64,000 bases of DNA from Sva-25 sp037385685 (lineage in GTDB: Bacteria > Pseudomonadota > Gammaproteobacteria > Chromatiales > Chromatiaceae), in the NCBI GenBank assembly GCA_037385685.1, contig JARRMW010000004.1:124001-188000 (forward strand). The letters run 5' to 3'. The position numbers and the translations under genes are program-made. This document shows, one piece after another, positions 34,505-42,081 of this stretch (its first letter is position 1; every line of letters starts with the position of its first letter). Under the pieces are notes generated by a model, which was given only the letters and a program-made list of their open reading frames with translations, was not told the DNA's origin and did no database searches.

Positions 34505-35301
34505 CTCGATTCTCCACGATGTATGGACCTTTTGATCAGCCCCCTCCCCTCATGCACCAGGTTCTGGCCGAACCACACCTTGTTATTGCGGCGTCGATAG
34601 CTCATCAGGGTTTTCAGCGGTTCCGGCCCCTCCTTCCTCCCTGTTTGCGGATTGACCGTTGGAATCGGGCAGCGGGAGCATGGCTTGACCACCCGGAAGC
34701 CAATGCCGCCTATCTGGATTTCGCGCCAGTTGTCTTCTGCATGTGCCTCGCAACCCGCAACGACGAGATTCGGACGAAAACGGATCATTGAAACCGTTTC
34801 CCGGAGCCTGTTGTTGAGCTCCCCGAGCGAGGCCTCGGAGAGCAGAAGCAGAGGGAAGCCGTCGGAAAAGCCGGTCCTGTCACCCTCCTTCGCATACTCC
34901 AGATCGCACTGGCGACTCTCGTCGTCGGCGATGTAAACCAGTCGGCAGGGTTCACCTATCTCACGTGACAGCCAGGCGTCAGTCGCGGAAGACAATCGAT
35001 GCGCGCTGACCTGGTCTCTCCAGATCTGCACTGGTATACGTTCCTCGGCATATTCGATTCCGGGTACCTCGTGTGATTCACCCTTGCTATTGGTCAACAC
35101 CAGCTGGCCATCAATGATCGCTGGTCGAATCAAGACCATATGCGGGTGCGTTCGCTGGGTCATGAATTGTCCGTCACGGTCGACCAGCATCCAGCGCCGG
35201 TCATGTTCCAGACCCAGGGTATCGAGTTCACTGGCCTCGAGTGGTATCCCGGCCATGGACTTGACCGGGTAGATATAGAGTTGTGTCAGCCTTATCGTCA
35301 C
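34453..35301 (-). CDS. MOSC-domain protein
   Basis: A 282-aa protein with the MOSC N-terminal beta-barrel (LTQLYIYPVKSMAGIPL, DRRWMLVD) and a MOSC domain (SRCPIPTVNPQTGRK with the conserved Cys, RPNLVVAGC). MOSC proteins carry a sulfur or molybdenum-cofactor binding Cys and reduce N-hydroxylated compounds in the YcbX/mARC group. The last ~25 residues (LIKRSIHRGESRC and on) do not match the usual R-V-G-D ending and overlap the next gene, so a frameshift near the C run at 34540-34549 is possible. Its start overlaps the vWA gene stop (ATGA). Confidence 0.8.
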   Translation of the reverse strand: MTIRLTQLYIYPVKSMAGIPLEASELDTLGLEHDRRWMLVDRDGQFMTQRTHPHMVLIRPAIIDGQLVLTNSKGESHEVPGIEYAEERIPVQIWRDQVSAHRLSSATDAWLSREIGEPCRLVYIADDESRQCDLEYAKEGDRTGFSDGFPLLLLSEASLGELNNRLRETVSMIRFRPNLVVAGCEAHAEDNWREIQIGGIGFRVVKPCSRCPIPTVNPQTGRKEGPEPLKTLMSYRRRNNKVWFGQNLVHEGRGLIKRSIHRGESRCFLKPSQTTILSRFCH

Positions 35302-37418
35302 GAGGTGAGCTTGCGATAGATGTCCGAGATCTTGAGCGGAAGCTTTTCAACACGGTCGATCACCGTGTAATTGGCAGCACCATACATATGCGGCAGATAA
35401 TCCTTGCCCTCACGGTCGATCGTAATGCAGTAGGAGTGCACACCCTCACGCCGTGCTTCATAAAGCGCCATGCGCGTGTCTTCAATGCCGTATTGCCCCC
35501 GGTACTCGGGGTCATAATCGTCAGGCTTGCCATCAGAGAGCGTGATCAGCAACTTCGTTCGCGCCTCGACTGCGTGAAGCTTGGTGACAAGGTGGCGGAT
35601 TGGTGCACCCATGCGCGTGTAGTCTTTCGCCTCGATACCACAGATGCGACGCTTGACATGGTCATCGAGTCGTTCGTCGAAATCCTTGATGCGATAGGCC
35701 TCGCAACGCTGGCGGTCCCAGCCGGAGAAACCATAGATGGCATAGCGGTCACCGAGAATTTCGAGAGACTCTGCCATGAGAATGAGCGCTTCACGCTCGG
35801 CATCGTTGATCCAGCCGCGCGTCGACCCCGACATGTCGACCATGAACATGACTGCGATGTTGCGCTCTTCCTTGTGCATATGCGTGAAGAGGCGATCTGT
35901 GATCTCGTTACCCTTGATCAGATCGGGGTAGGCATCCACCAGAGCATCGAGGTCGATATCATCACCGTTTGGCTGACGCTTCAGCAATTTATCCTCGCCA
36001 CGCAAGAGCTCGAAGGTACGTCGCAGGGAGAGGATCAGGCCGCGGTATTTTTCCCTGGTCTGGTGATAGAAGGCGTCATCATCCCCCTCGACTTCGAGTT
36101 CGCGCAGGACGCACCAGTTCTTCTTGTAATGTTTGCGCCGGTGATCCCACTCCCTGTAGAGAAAGGTACCCTCCTCGTGGCAGGTGTCAGACGAGGCATC
36201 CCCGGCGCCGGAATCCTGTTGCCGGTAATGGCTGACGTCATAGCCTTCATCACCGCCTGGCGTGAGGTATTCCTCTGGAATTTTGCCAAAATCGAGCATC
36301 ACCGACGTGAGTAGATTTGCGATGTGTTCTGGCGGAGCCACGCGTGCATTCTCCTCGATCTCGATCGTGAAGCTCAGGTCATGCGCCGAGTCTTCCTCTG
36401 CATGTATTTTGATACGGGTCTCGTGGCTTTTCTCCGCGTCTTCGAAACGATGGTGTTCAGCCGCCATTTCGTTCAATGCGAGACGGATCAGTGCTTTTTC
36501 TCGCTCGATCCGCGCGGTACGGACCTCGGCGACAGCGATGGGATCAAGGCATCCCTGATAGCAGCGCGTGGAGGGGGTGATTTCGTCATACAGTTCATGC
36601 AGAAGCTCAACCGTCGTTTGCACAGTGGCATCGGGCTCCTGCAGGAAAAAGCGTGCATAGTCGGGAATGGTTTCCTGCTCATTATCGAGGTTGTCACTCA
36701 GCCGCTGCATGTCGCGGTAGAGTCCAGGCAACTCGCGCTTGAGACAGGCATCCAGCCGAATGCGTTCCATGGTATGAAAGCAGTTCAGTGCCAGCGGCCT
36801 GTCCGGAAACTCACTCAACAGGCGATTGAGTTCCACCTGGAAGGTGCCAAAACGTGTCTGGGCCCAGAGATGTGCCACCATGCACTTGTAGAGACGGAAG
36901 TTGTCTTTTGAATCAGGCAGTTGTGCGATACTCGAAGGCAGGTAAAGAGTCTCGGAATCTGTAAAGGGAATCCCGGAATCCGTCGTCTCTAGCCTGAGTT
37001 CGCGACCCGAGAGGCCATGGACGAAGCGTGTGAGAATACCCTCGTATTCCTTGAAGAGTGCTGTCGACTGGCGTTCACGACCATCCTCGATGAAGGCTTG
37101 CATGTCCTTGATGATATCGAGAGCCGGCCCCAGTCCATGCTGGTCATAGCTGTCCATGGCTTCGAGCAGCCAGGACTCGATCATTTCCCTGTCAAGCTTG
37201 TGCAGTGCTTCGCTGGCACGTAACAGGAATTCATAGCCGAGCGCGATGTTGATGCTCGAGGCACGCCGCACCCAGTCGAGCACGAACAACTGATCACGGT
37301 ATGGCATGCAGACAACCGCTTCGGCAGGTTTTTCTGTCTCGTAGAAGGAGAACTCCACCTCGAGGGACTTGTTGAGGTCGGAGAGAATCTCGTCGCGGGT
37401 CAGGGCTGCCGTTTGCAT
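35298..37418 (-). CDS. NorD/CbbO-like von Willebrand A protein
   Basis: A 706-aa cytosolic protein. The C-terminal ~240 residues are a vWA domain with the MIDAS motif D-M-S-G-S-T at about residue 520, followed by the T and D positions in YTRMGAPIRHLV and ITLSDGKPDDYDP. The N-terminal part is helical and of the NorD/CbbO type. These proteins team with a MoxR-family AAA ATPase (NorQ/CbbQ) to activate metalloenzymes such as nitric oxide reductase or Rubisco. No AAA partner is in the window, so it must be encoded elsewhere or be absent. It follows the FGE-like gene by 15 bp. Confidence 0.85.
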   Translation of the reverse strand: MQTAALTRDEILSDLNKSLEVEFSFYETEKPAEAVVCMPYRDQLFVLDWVRRASSINIALGYEFLLRASEALHKLDREMIESWLLEAMDSYDQHGLGPALDIIKDMQAFIEDGRERQSTALFKEYEGILTRFVHGLSGRELRLETTDSGIPFTDSETLYLPSSIAQLPDSKDNFRLYKCMVAHLWAQTRFGTFQVELNRLLSEFPDRPLALNCFHTMERIRLDACLKRELPGLYRDMQRLSDNLDNEQETIPDYARFFLQEPDATVQTTVELLHELYDEITPSTRCYQGCLDPIAVAEVRTARIEREKALIRLALNEMAAEHHRFEDAEKSHETRIKIHAEEDSAHDLSFTIEIEENARVAPPEHIANLLTSVMLDFGKIPEEYLTPGGDEGYDVSHYRQQDSGAGDASSDTCHEEGTFLYREWDHRRKHYKKNWCVLRELEVEGDDDAFYHQTREKYRGLILSLRRTFELLRGEDKLLKRQPNGDDIDLDALVDAYPDLIKGNEITDRLFTHMHKEERNIAVMFMVDMSGSTRGWINDAEREALILMAESLEILGDRYAIYGFSGWDRQRCEAYRIKDFDERLDDHVKRRICGIEAKDYTRMGAPIRHLVTKLHAVEARTKLLITLSDGKPDDYDPEYRGQYGIEDTRMALYEARREGVHSYCITIDREGKDYLPHMYGAANYTVIDRVEKLPLKISDIYRKLTS

Positions 37419-37433
37419 CAGTTCACTGGAAAA

Positions 37434-38300
37434 TCAGAGTTCGCGCAGAACCCGAAAGCCAAGGTTGACATCGAGCTCGTCTTTGAGCCGACGCATCCTG
37501 GATGCGCTGCGGGCGAGGACCGCTGCATCGAACCAGGAACCTCCCTTGGTTACGATTGCCCTGGTGTCTGCCTGCTCATTGTAACGGTGCGACGCTCTCC
37601 ACGGCGTCGAGGTCATCTCCCAGACGTTGCCGTGCATTTCATGCAGACCCCAGAGGTTGGCCGGCATGCTGCCCACAGGGAGGGACCTGGTCACCGGTAT
37701 GCACTTTGGGAGGAAGAAGCGTTTCTTTTGCTTTTGTTCCTCGTATGGCAGGGTTGAATCGAAGTGAACCTCCTTGCAAGTGACAGACTCACCGAAGTGG
37801 AACGGTGTGGTCGAACCTGCCCGACATGCATATTCCCACTCCTGTTCCTCAGGCAACCTGTAAGTCTCACCGGTCTGCGCGCCAAGCCAGCGGCAATAGG
37901 CTTCGGCATCCGCATGGCGGATATTCATCACCGGGTGCAGATCACTGGAAAACAACAGGTCGGAACGGAATTGCCATCCGGTCGCTGCCTGGAAACAGGC
38001 CCACTCTTTTGCGGTGATGGTGAAACGGCCCAGTGCGAAAGGCTTGTCGATGATGACCGCTTGTCGCGGTTCTTCCATGCGGCTGTGACCGAACTCCCGG
38101 CTGGATGAGCCGATCTCCAGCTGGCCTGCCGGGATGACGAAGAGTTCCGGGCCGGGAGCACCGTTTGCGAGCCTGTCGTGAAAGTGCACTTGCAGGCCAA
38201 GCGCTTCAGCACTGCACCACTGAAGTTTCAGTAACTTGTTATCAGATAAGCCGCCGAGATAGGGAATTTCTTCACGCGTGACGGGATCGCTACAGGGCAT
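37434..38300 (-). CDS. Formylglycine-generating-enzyme-fold protein
   Basis: A 288-aa protein of the SUMF1/EgtB/PvdO fold: FVIPAGQLEIGSS (with 'PAG' start), LPEEQEWEYACRAG, NLWGLHEMHGNVWEM and GGSWFDAAVLARSASR with GFRVLREL at the end. The paired Cys of true formylglycine-generating enzymes (in the GGS-x-x-C region) are not there, so it is not a sulfatase activator. NirV of denitrifiers has the same fold and is similarly placed with Nir/Nor proteins, so that is one possible reading. First gene of the FGE-like / vWA / MOSC / small-protein operon, 79 bp from an FNR box. Confidence 0.8.
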   Translation of the reverse strand: MPCSDPVTREEIPYLGGLSDNKLLKLQWCSAEALGLQVHFHDRLANGAPGPELFVIPAGQLEIGSSSREFGHSRMEEPRQAVIIDKPFALGRFTITAKEWACFQAATGWQFRSDLLFSSDLHPVMNIRHADAEAYCRWLGAQTGETYRLPEEQEWEYACRAGSTTPFHFGESVTCKEVHFDSTLPYEEQKQKKRFFLPKCIPVTRSLPVGSMPANLWGLHEMHGNVWEMTSTPWRASHRYNEQADTRAIVTKGGSWFDAAVLARSASRMRRLKDELDVNLGFRVLREL

Positions 38301-38378
38301 AAATAACTGGTTTAGCGGAGAATTTTATCGAGATGATTGTACGGAGAATGCATCCTGAAATACACCTCTAGGATTTTG

Positions 38379-38392
38379 TTGATCCACATCAA
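38379..38392. promoter_or_regulatory. Perfect FNR/DNR box
   Basis: TTGAT-CCAC-ATCAA, an exact match to TTGATNNNNATCAA. Centred at 38385.5. On plus, the hexamer TTAAAT at 38415-38420 starts 29.5 bp from the centre, the class II FNR geometry. On minus, CAGGAT at 38352-38357 is a weak -10 at 28.5 bp and would feed the FGE/vWA operon. The regulator at 42082-42777 is a likely binder. Confidence 0.8.
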
Positions 38393-38426
38393 TACGATCC
38401 GTAAGGTTATTTGCTTAAATAATCCT

Positions 38427-38500
38427 GCAGATAATTTCTGCGTTTCCCTTCTACATTAAGCCGTATTCGGGCGGGTTGTTGCCAACCCGCCCTGTTTTTT
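38427..38500 (+). ncRNA. Candidate FNR-activated small RNA
   Basis: With the class II FNR promoter above, transcription on plus would begin near 38427 and end in the terminator at 38469-38500, giving about 74 nt. No open frame with a ribosome site fits inside, and no plus gene follows. E. coli FnrS is an sRNA with the same logic, although I see no sequence similarity claim to make. The evidence is promoter geometry plus a strong terminator; no expression data. Confidence 0.5.
38469..38500 (+). terminator. Rho-independent terminator (plus)
   Basis: Perfect 10-bp stem GGGCGGGTTG/CAACCCGCCC with a TTGC loop, followed by TGTTTTTT. Reading on minus the following bases are GAATACGG, so it works on plus only. 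Both neighbours (FGE-like and ankyrin) are on minus, so it must end a different transcript. Confidence 0.9.
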
Positions 38501-38502
38501 AC

Positions 38503-39057
38503 TCAATTATTCGCCCGGTTTTGCCCCAGCAACCGCAGCGTTAACGCATGGCCCTCCCCTCTCGCCCAGTCTGCCGCGGTCAATTGCCTGTCGTCCCGGA
38601 TATCGGGATTCGCGCCATGACGCAGCAAAAGTTCAACAGGGGCGTCATATCCCTGTTTGGCAGCCCAGATCAAAGCGGTCCAGCCATGCGTGTCCTCGAC
38701 CCTGTCAGGATCGGCGCCGGCCTTGAGCAGAGTTTCCACGATCTCAGGATGATTGTTGCCGGCGGCTTGCATAAGTGCTGTATAGCCCCCCTTGTCACTG
38801 AGATTGATCATGGCACCTGCCTTCAGCAACTGGCGCACAACCGGAAGATTTCCATGTTGCGATGACTTGATGAGCGGCGTGAAGAAGCAGAGATCCTGCG
38901 TGTTCACATTGATTCCATGCTGCAACACCCTTTTGACAGTTCCCTGATCACCCTGCTCCGAAGCAACGAGTAACGCCTGTTCAAGCCTCTTGCCTTCATC
39001 CCGGTCACTGCAGGCCGTCAGGGAGAGGAAAAAAAGGAGTGGCAGCAGATATTTCAT
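38503..39057 (-). CDS. Ankyrin-repeat lipoprotein
   Basis: A 184-aa protein with a lipobox signal peptide (MKYLLPLLFFLSLTAC; Cys16 is the lipidation site) and four ankyrin repeats from about residue 35 to 175, each with the hallmark G-x-T-A/P-L (TPLIKSSQHGNLPVVRQLL, TALMQAAGNNHPEIVETLL, TALIWAAKQGYDAPVELLL). It is likely anchored in the outer or inner membrane with a periplasmic domain, a scaffold for protein contacts. Partner unknown. Its stop lies 3 bp from the plus-strand terminator. Confidence 0.85.
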   Translation of the reverse strand: MKYLLPLLFFLSLTACSDRDEGKRLEQALLVASEQGDQGTVKRVLQHGINVNTQDLCFFTPLIKSSQHGNLPVVRQLLKAGAMINLSDKGGYTALMQAAGNNHPEIVETLLKAGADPDRVEDTHGWTALIWAAKQGYDAPVELLLRHGANPDIRDDRQLTAADWARGEGHALTLRLLGQNRANN

Positions 39058-39145
39058 GCAAGTTTCATAGAAACAAATGAGGCAGGCCGAGATTATCTCC
39101 GATGCCCGAAGAACAAGCTGTTGCGATAAATCAAACTGTTATCGA

Positions 39146-39448
39146 TCAATCTCTTTTCTGGCGGCTGGACCAGGCAACATGGCGCCTGATCGGTTCATCG
39201 GAAAGAAGCGCATCAAGTGTCGATAATCTTTTTGCGAGGGTCATTTCGTCATACAGCACATGCAGACCATTATGGCACTGGCGGCAGATTGTTATACCGC
39301 GGTTGAGTTCTTCCCGAGTGTAATGCTTCCTGAAATGATTCCTGCGGTGGAGCTTTCTCGGGATCAGGTGATGAAAGGTCAGCCGCGTCATTCGGCGGCA
39401 TAACTGGCAAGAACCATGTTTACGGTTCTGTTTTCCCATATTTTCCAT
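39146..39448 (-). CDS. HNH-family nuclease-like protein
   Basis: A 100-aa protein with a zinc-binding HNH look: C-Q-L-C near residue 14, FHHLIPRKLHRR, then C-R-Q-C-H near residue 55. The motif order is Cys pair, H-H, Cys pair, as in compact HNH nucleases found as single genes. It has no fused domain and no partner nearby. It may be a stand-alone nuclease or a regulatory relic. Start at 39448; an alternative ATG is at 39439. Confidence 0.75.
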   Translation of the reverse strand: MENMGKQNRKHGSCQLCRRMTRLTFHHLIPRKLHRRNHFRKHYTREELNRGITICRQCHNGLHVLYDEMTLAKRLSTLDALLSDEPIRRHVAWSSRQKRD

Positions 39449-39572
39449 CTTCTCACTATAACCTCAATCGTGGCGTGGCCTGATTCGTGACTGATAGTGC
39501 CTGCTTACGGTGCCCGATTTACCCTACTGCACTCTTTGAGGGCAAAAGTTGCCTTGTTAGTGCCTCACTCTC

Positions 39573-39597
39573 TGGCATGAAATCTGCAAGATATAAT
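39573..39597 (+). promoter_or_regulatory. Promoter candidate of the 48-aa gene
   Basis: Two overlapping readings. TGGCATGAAATCTGCA at 39573-39588 has GG and GC exactly ten bases apart, as in sigma-54 -24/-12 elements. TATAAT at 39592-39597 would be a perfect sigma-70 -10, but no good -35 is placed for it. Sequence alone does not decide between the two. Confidence 0.45.
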
Positions 39598-39617
39598 GAA
39601 AACCAAAGGAGGAGTCT

Positions 39618-39764
39618 ATGGAAATCCGGTTCCGGAAAGCGGATGTCAACTGGCAATCCGACACAATGCGTATCCTGACCCCGTTACTCTATCTTGTTTA
39701 CAGTTTCGCACTGATAGTCATGATGGGGGCGATCATCTATGCGTCGACATTACTTCTTGCCTGA
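39618..39764 (+). CDS. 48-aa membrane protein with strong ribosome site
   Basis: ATG at 39618 after AAGGAGGAGTCT, one of the best ribosome sites of the window. The product begins MEIRFRKADVNWQSDTMRIL and then has one membrane helix (residues ~20-46, LYLVYSFALIVMMGAIIYAS). The stop is followed by a 7-bp hairpin (39776-39796). It is on plus between two minus genes. I do not recognise a family. Confidence 0.65.
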   Translation: MEIRFRKADVNWQSDTMRILTPLLYLVYSFALIVMMGAIIYASTLLLA

Positions 39765-39775
39765 AGCAAAAACAA

Positions 39776-39796
39776 AGGCCGTACAAAGAACGGCCT
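39776..39796 (+). terminator. Hairpin after the 48-aa gene
   Basis: Stem AGGCCGT/ACGGCCT with loop ACAAAGA. The bases after it (GATCATTCAAAA) are poor in T, so this is a weak terminator or a stability hairpin. Confidence 0.45.
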
Positions 39797-39893
39797 GATC
39801 ATTCAAAATGGGAAAAACCGGTATCATCAACTGAGGCTCTGAAGTCTTCTGACTCGCCAGTCTCCGAACCCTTCCTCTTTTTCTCTGGCGGAC

Positions 39894-40412
39894 CTAGGGG
39901 TGTGATTCGGAAGCCCCATCCTTTATTTTCGTCTGATTCAGTTCTGCCGCACCGTGAGCCTCGTGCGCCGCGAGTTCAGACATGCGTTCCATCTTTACAT
40001 CGATATACTTTGTTATATCCCGCGCATGTTTCATGCCGGGATCGAGTTCTGTCGCACGACTCGCCATTGCCCGGGCCATTTCGTGATACCCCATGTGCAG
40101 GTAGGCAATGCTCAATGCTGCAAAATACTGTGCATTATCCGGCTCTCTTATGATCGCTTCCTGATAGGCAACCACTGCTTCCTCGCCACGATTCTGCGTA
40201 ACAAGCAAGGCACCCAGACGGGAGTATGCAAGCGATGATTCAGAATCCGCTTCGATCGCTTTTCTGAAAGTGCTTTCGGCCTCATCCAGTCTGTTTTCCG
40301 ACCAGTAGAGAGTTCCCTCTTCAATCAGTTTCGACGACTCGGAAGAAGCCATGGCAGCAGATGCCGCAAACAAGAAAAGAAGTTGAACGACAGACAACAA
40401 GAATCTGTTCAT
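39894..40412 (-). CDS. Exported TPR protein
   Basis: A 172-aa protein with a signal peptide (MNRFLLSVVQLLFLFAASAAMAS) and three tetratricopeptide units (residues ~28-135: EGTLYWSENRLDEAESTFRKA, YSRLGALLVTQNRGEEAVVAY, FAALSIAYLHMGYHEMARAMA). Then a charged tail. It lies 97 bp after the HAO-like gene on the same strand, so a role with that cytochrome (for example in periplasmic assembly) is possible, by position only. Confidence 0.8.
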   Translation of the reverse strand: MNRFLLSVVQLLFLFAASAAMASSESSKLIEEGTLYWSENRLDEAESTFRKAIEADSESSLAYSRLGALLVTQNRGEEAVVAYQEAIIREPDNAQYFAALSIAYLHMGYHEMARAMASRATELDPGMKHARDITKYIDVKMERMSELAAHEAHGAAELNQTKIKDGASESHP

Positions 40413-40454
40413 AGTGAAATCCTGATTATCGTAAACGGCTGTTTTGATGAAGAA

Positions 40455-40482
40455 TCCCGGATAGTAAAAAAACCATCCGGGA
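40455..40482 (-). terminator. Hairpin between HAO-like and TPR genes
   Basis: Stem TCCCGGAT/ATCCGGGA with a 12-nt loop holding the A/T run; after it the minus strand reads TTCTTCATC. A weak terminator or processing hairpin that could lower TPR expression relative to the cytochrome. Confidence 0.4.
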
Positions 40483-40508
40483 CTGGTGCCATTATCACTC
40501 TCCAGTGA

Positions 40509-41909
40509 TTATTTCTGCCCGAGATACCACTTGTGATCATCTGACTTCAAGACCTCGTCGAGCTTGGCCTGCAGCTCCTTCGCGGCTTTCTGCTTCACAG
40601 GATCCGTGGATGCCTCTCCACCTTCGATCAGGTGCTCGAGCTCGGGCACCATCTTGGTGTAGAAGTGCTTGGCCAGATCGTAGGTGCCGTGCCAGTGCGT
40701 GTAATCAGGAGCCATCATGGATGCTGCCATACGCGCACGCCGACCTTCATGGTGCCAGAGTTCGAACCAGATCCAGTCGAGTTTGTTGGCGAACTTTGCA
40801 GTCTTCAGGAGCGGCTTGGCAGCTGCGACGAGCGCTTGACCGGGTTTGGCGTACTTCTCGTTATACAGCTCGATAAGGCTGTCATACTGGATGTAAAAAT
40901 TTTCAACGTATTCCTCGGTATGACAAGCCGAGCAGACATCCTGCATGTTTTTACGGCGCTCGTCCCATTTCAGCTCTGCCGATGCAAGCCCCATCTTGGC
41001 ATCCATTACCTCTGGACGGACTGAAACCGGCGGACGGTTGGTCCAGCTGATCCGCTCACCGACATTGTGCGTGGAATCCTGCTTGCGAGTCGCACCCATA
41101 TGGCAGGTTGCGCACGTTGGAGCAGCTGTGTAGTCAACACCGACAACCCACTTGGCACTGTCCATGTTCAGTTGATCTTCATAGGCTTTGTAGGCAATAC
41201 CGTGCTTGGATTCTTCGTAGATCTCTTTTTGCGGATGGTCCGGTCCAAGGTGACACTTGCCGCAGTTGTCCGGCTTGCGCGCCTGCTCCGTGGAAAATTG
41301 GTGACGAGAGTGACAGGCGCTACAGGTCCCTTCCGAACCATCCGGGTTGATACGGCCAATACCTGTGTTCGGCCAGGTTGCCGGATCCAGCGCTCCATCT
41401 TCCAGGACGACAACTTTTGAACCGTGACATTGCCAGCAACCGTTGACTGCTGCAGCCGAGTTTCCTTTCGGGAATCCTGGCGTGATCATGCCCCGATTCC
41501 CTTCAACAACTTCCGCAAGCAGATTGTCAAGGGAATCGATGATATGCCCGGCCTTGGCATGGCGTGAGGTGGTCATCTCATGCGCAGCCTTCTCGTGACA
41601 ATTTGAGCAATCTTTTGGTGAGACGATGATGGAAATGGTTTTTTTGACTTTCTTGTCATCGTGAATGTAGGCATCGACATCACCTTCATCCGCCTGGTGA
41701 CACTCATAGCAACCGACATTCGCGCCATAATGCTTGCTTCGTCCCCACTGCTGAACAATACCCGGATTGTTCTTCATGTGGCATTTGACACATTCTTTGG
41801 TTTCATTCGACAACTCGGATGGTGCTTCTTTCACAGATGCCATGGAAACTCCATGCCCCATCAGCAACACCATGCCGAGAAGAAACAGCGCTTTTATTTT
41901 CTTGATCAT
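40509..41909 (-). CDS. Octaheme hydroxylamine oxidoreductase-like cytochrome c
   Basis: A 466-aa periplasmic protein with an N-terminal signal peptide (cleavage near VSMAS). Eight CxxCH haem sites can be counted: CVKCH, CYECH, CSNCH, CWQCH, CSACH, CGKCH, CATCH and CSACH. C-terminal WHHEGRRARMAASMM and PDYTHWHG match the HAO family. HAO makes NO or nitrite from hydroxylamine and needs a Tyr crosslinked to one haem; the Tyr in PDYTHWHG could be it, but an alignment is required to say. Without it the protein might reduce nitrite or hydroxylamine instead. No haoB is visible. An FNR/DNR-like box lies 93 bp upstream. Confidence 0.9.
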   Translation of the reverse strand: MIKKIKALFLLGMVLLMGHGVSMASVKEAPSELSNETKECVKCHMKNNPGIVQQWGRSKHYGANVGCYECHQADEGDVDAYIHDDKKVKKTISIIVSPKDCSNCHEKAAHEMTTSRHAKAGHIIDSLDNLLAEVVEGNRGMITPGFPKGNSAAAVNGCWQCHGSKVVVLEDGALDPATWPNTGIGRINPDGSEGTCSACHSRHQFSTEQARKPDNCGKCHLGPDHPQKEIYEESKHGIAYKAYEDQLNMDSAKWVVGVDYTAAPTCATCHMGATRKQDSTHNVGERISWTNRPPVSVRPEVMDAKMGLASAELKWDERRKNMQDVCSACHTEEYVENFYIQYDSLIELYNEKYAKPGQALVAAAKPLLKTAKFANKLDWIWFELWHHEGRRARMAASMMAPDYTHWHGTYDLAKHFYTKMVPELEHLIEGGEASTDPVKQKAAKELQAKLDEVLKSDDHKWYLGQK

Positions 41910-42001
41910 GACGCCTCCTCATTATCTTCCCGTCGGGAATTCCGGACTGGACAACCAGAATTCTGAGAATCCATATTAATTATGAGGAAATCATCACTTC
42001 C

Positions 42002-42015
42002 TTGATGATGGTCAA
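42002..42015 (-). promoter_or_regulatory. FNR/DNR-like box upstream of the HAO-like gene
   Basis: TTGAT-GATG-GTCAA, one mismatch from TTGATNNNNATCAA. On minus, TAATAT (revcomp of 41973-41978) is placed about 30 bp from its centre, consistent with a class II promoter for the HAO-like gene. Confidence 0.65.
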
Positions 42016-42081
42016 GAATGAAAATATCAGAAGAACCTGATATTAAGTCGAACCGACGCATTTCAATCAGAAAATGCTGAT

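Noticed and set aside
35283..36314. Plus frame across the vWA gene
   Set aside because: Antisense to a clear MIDAS-containing protein and lacking a start signal.
37434..38300. True formylglycine-generating enzyme (sulfatase activator)
   Set aside because: The Cys pair in the GGS-W region is missing and no sulfatase gene is close.
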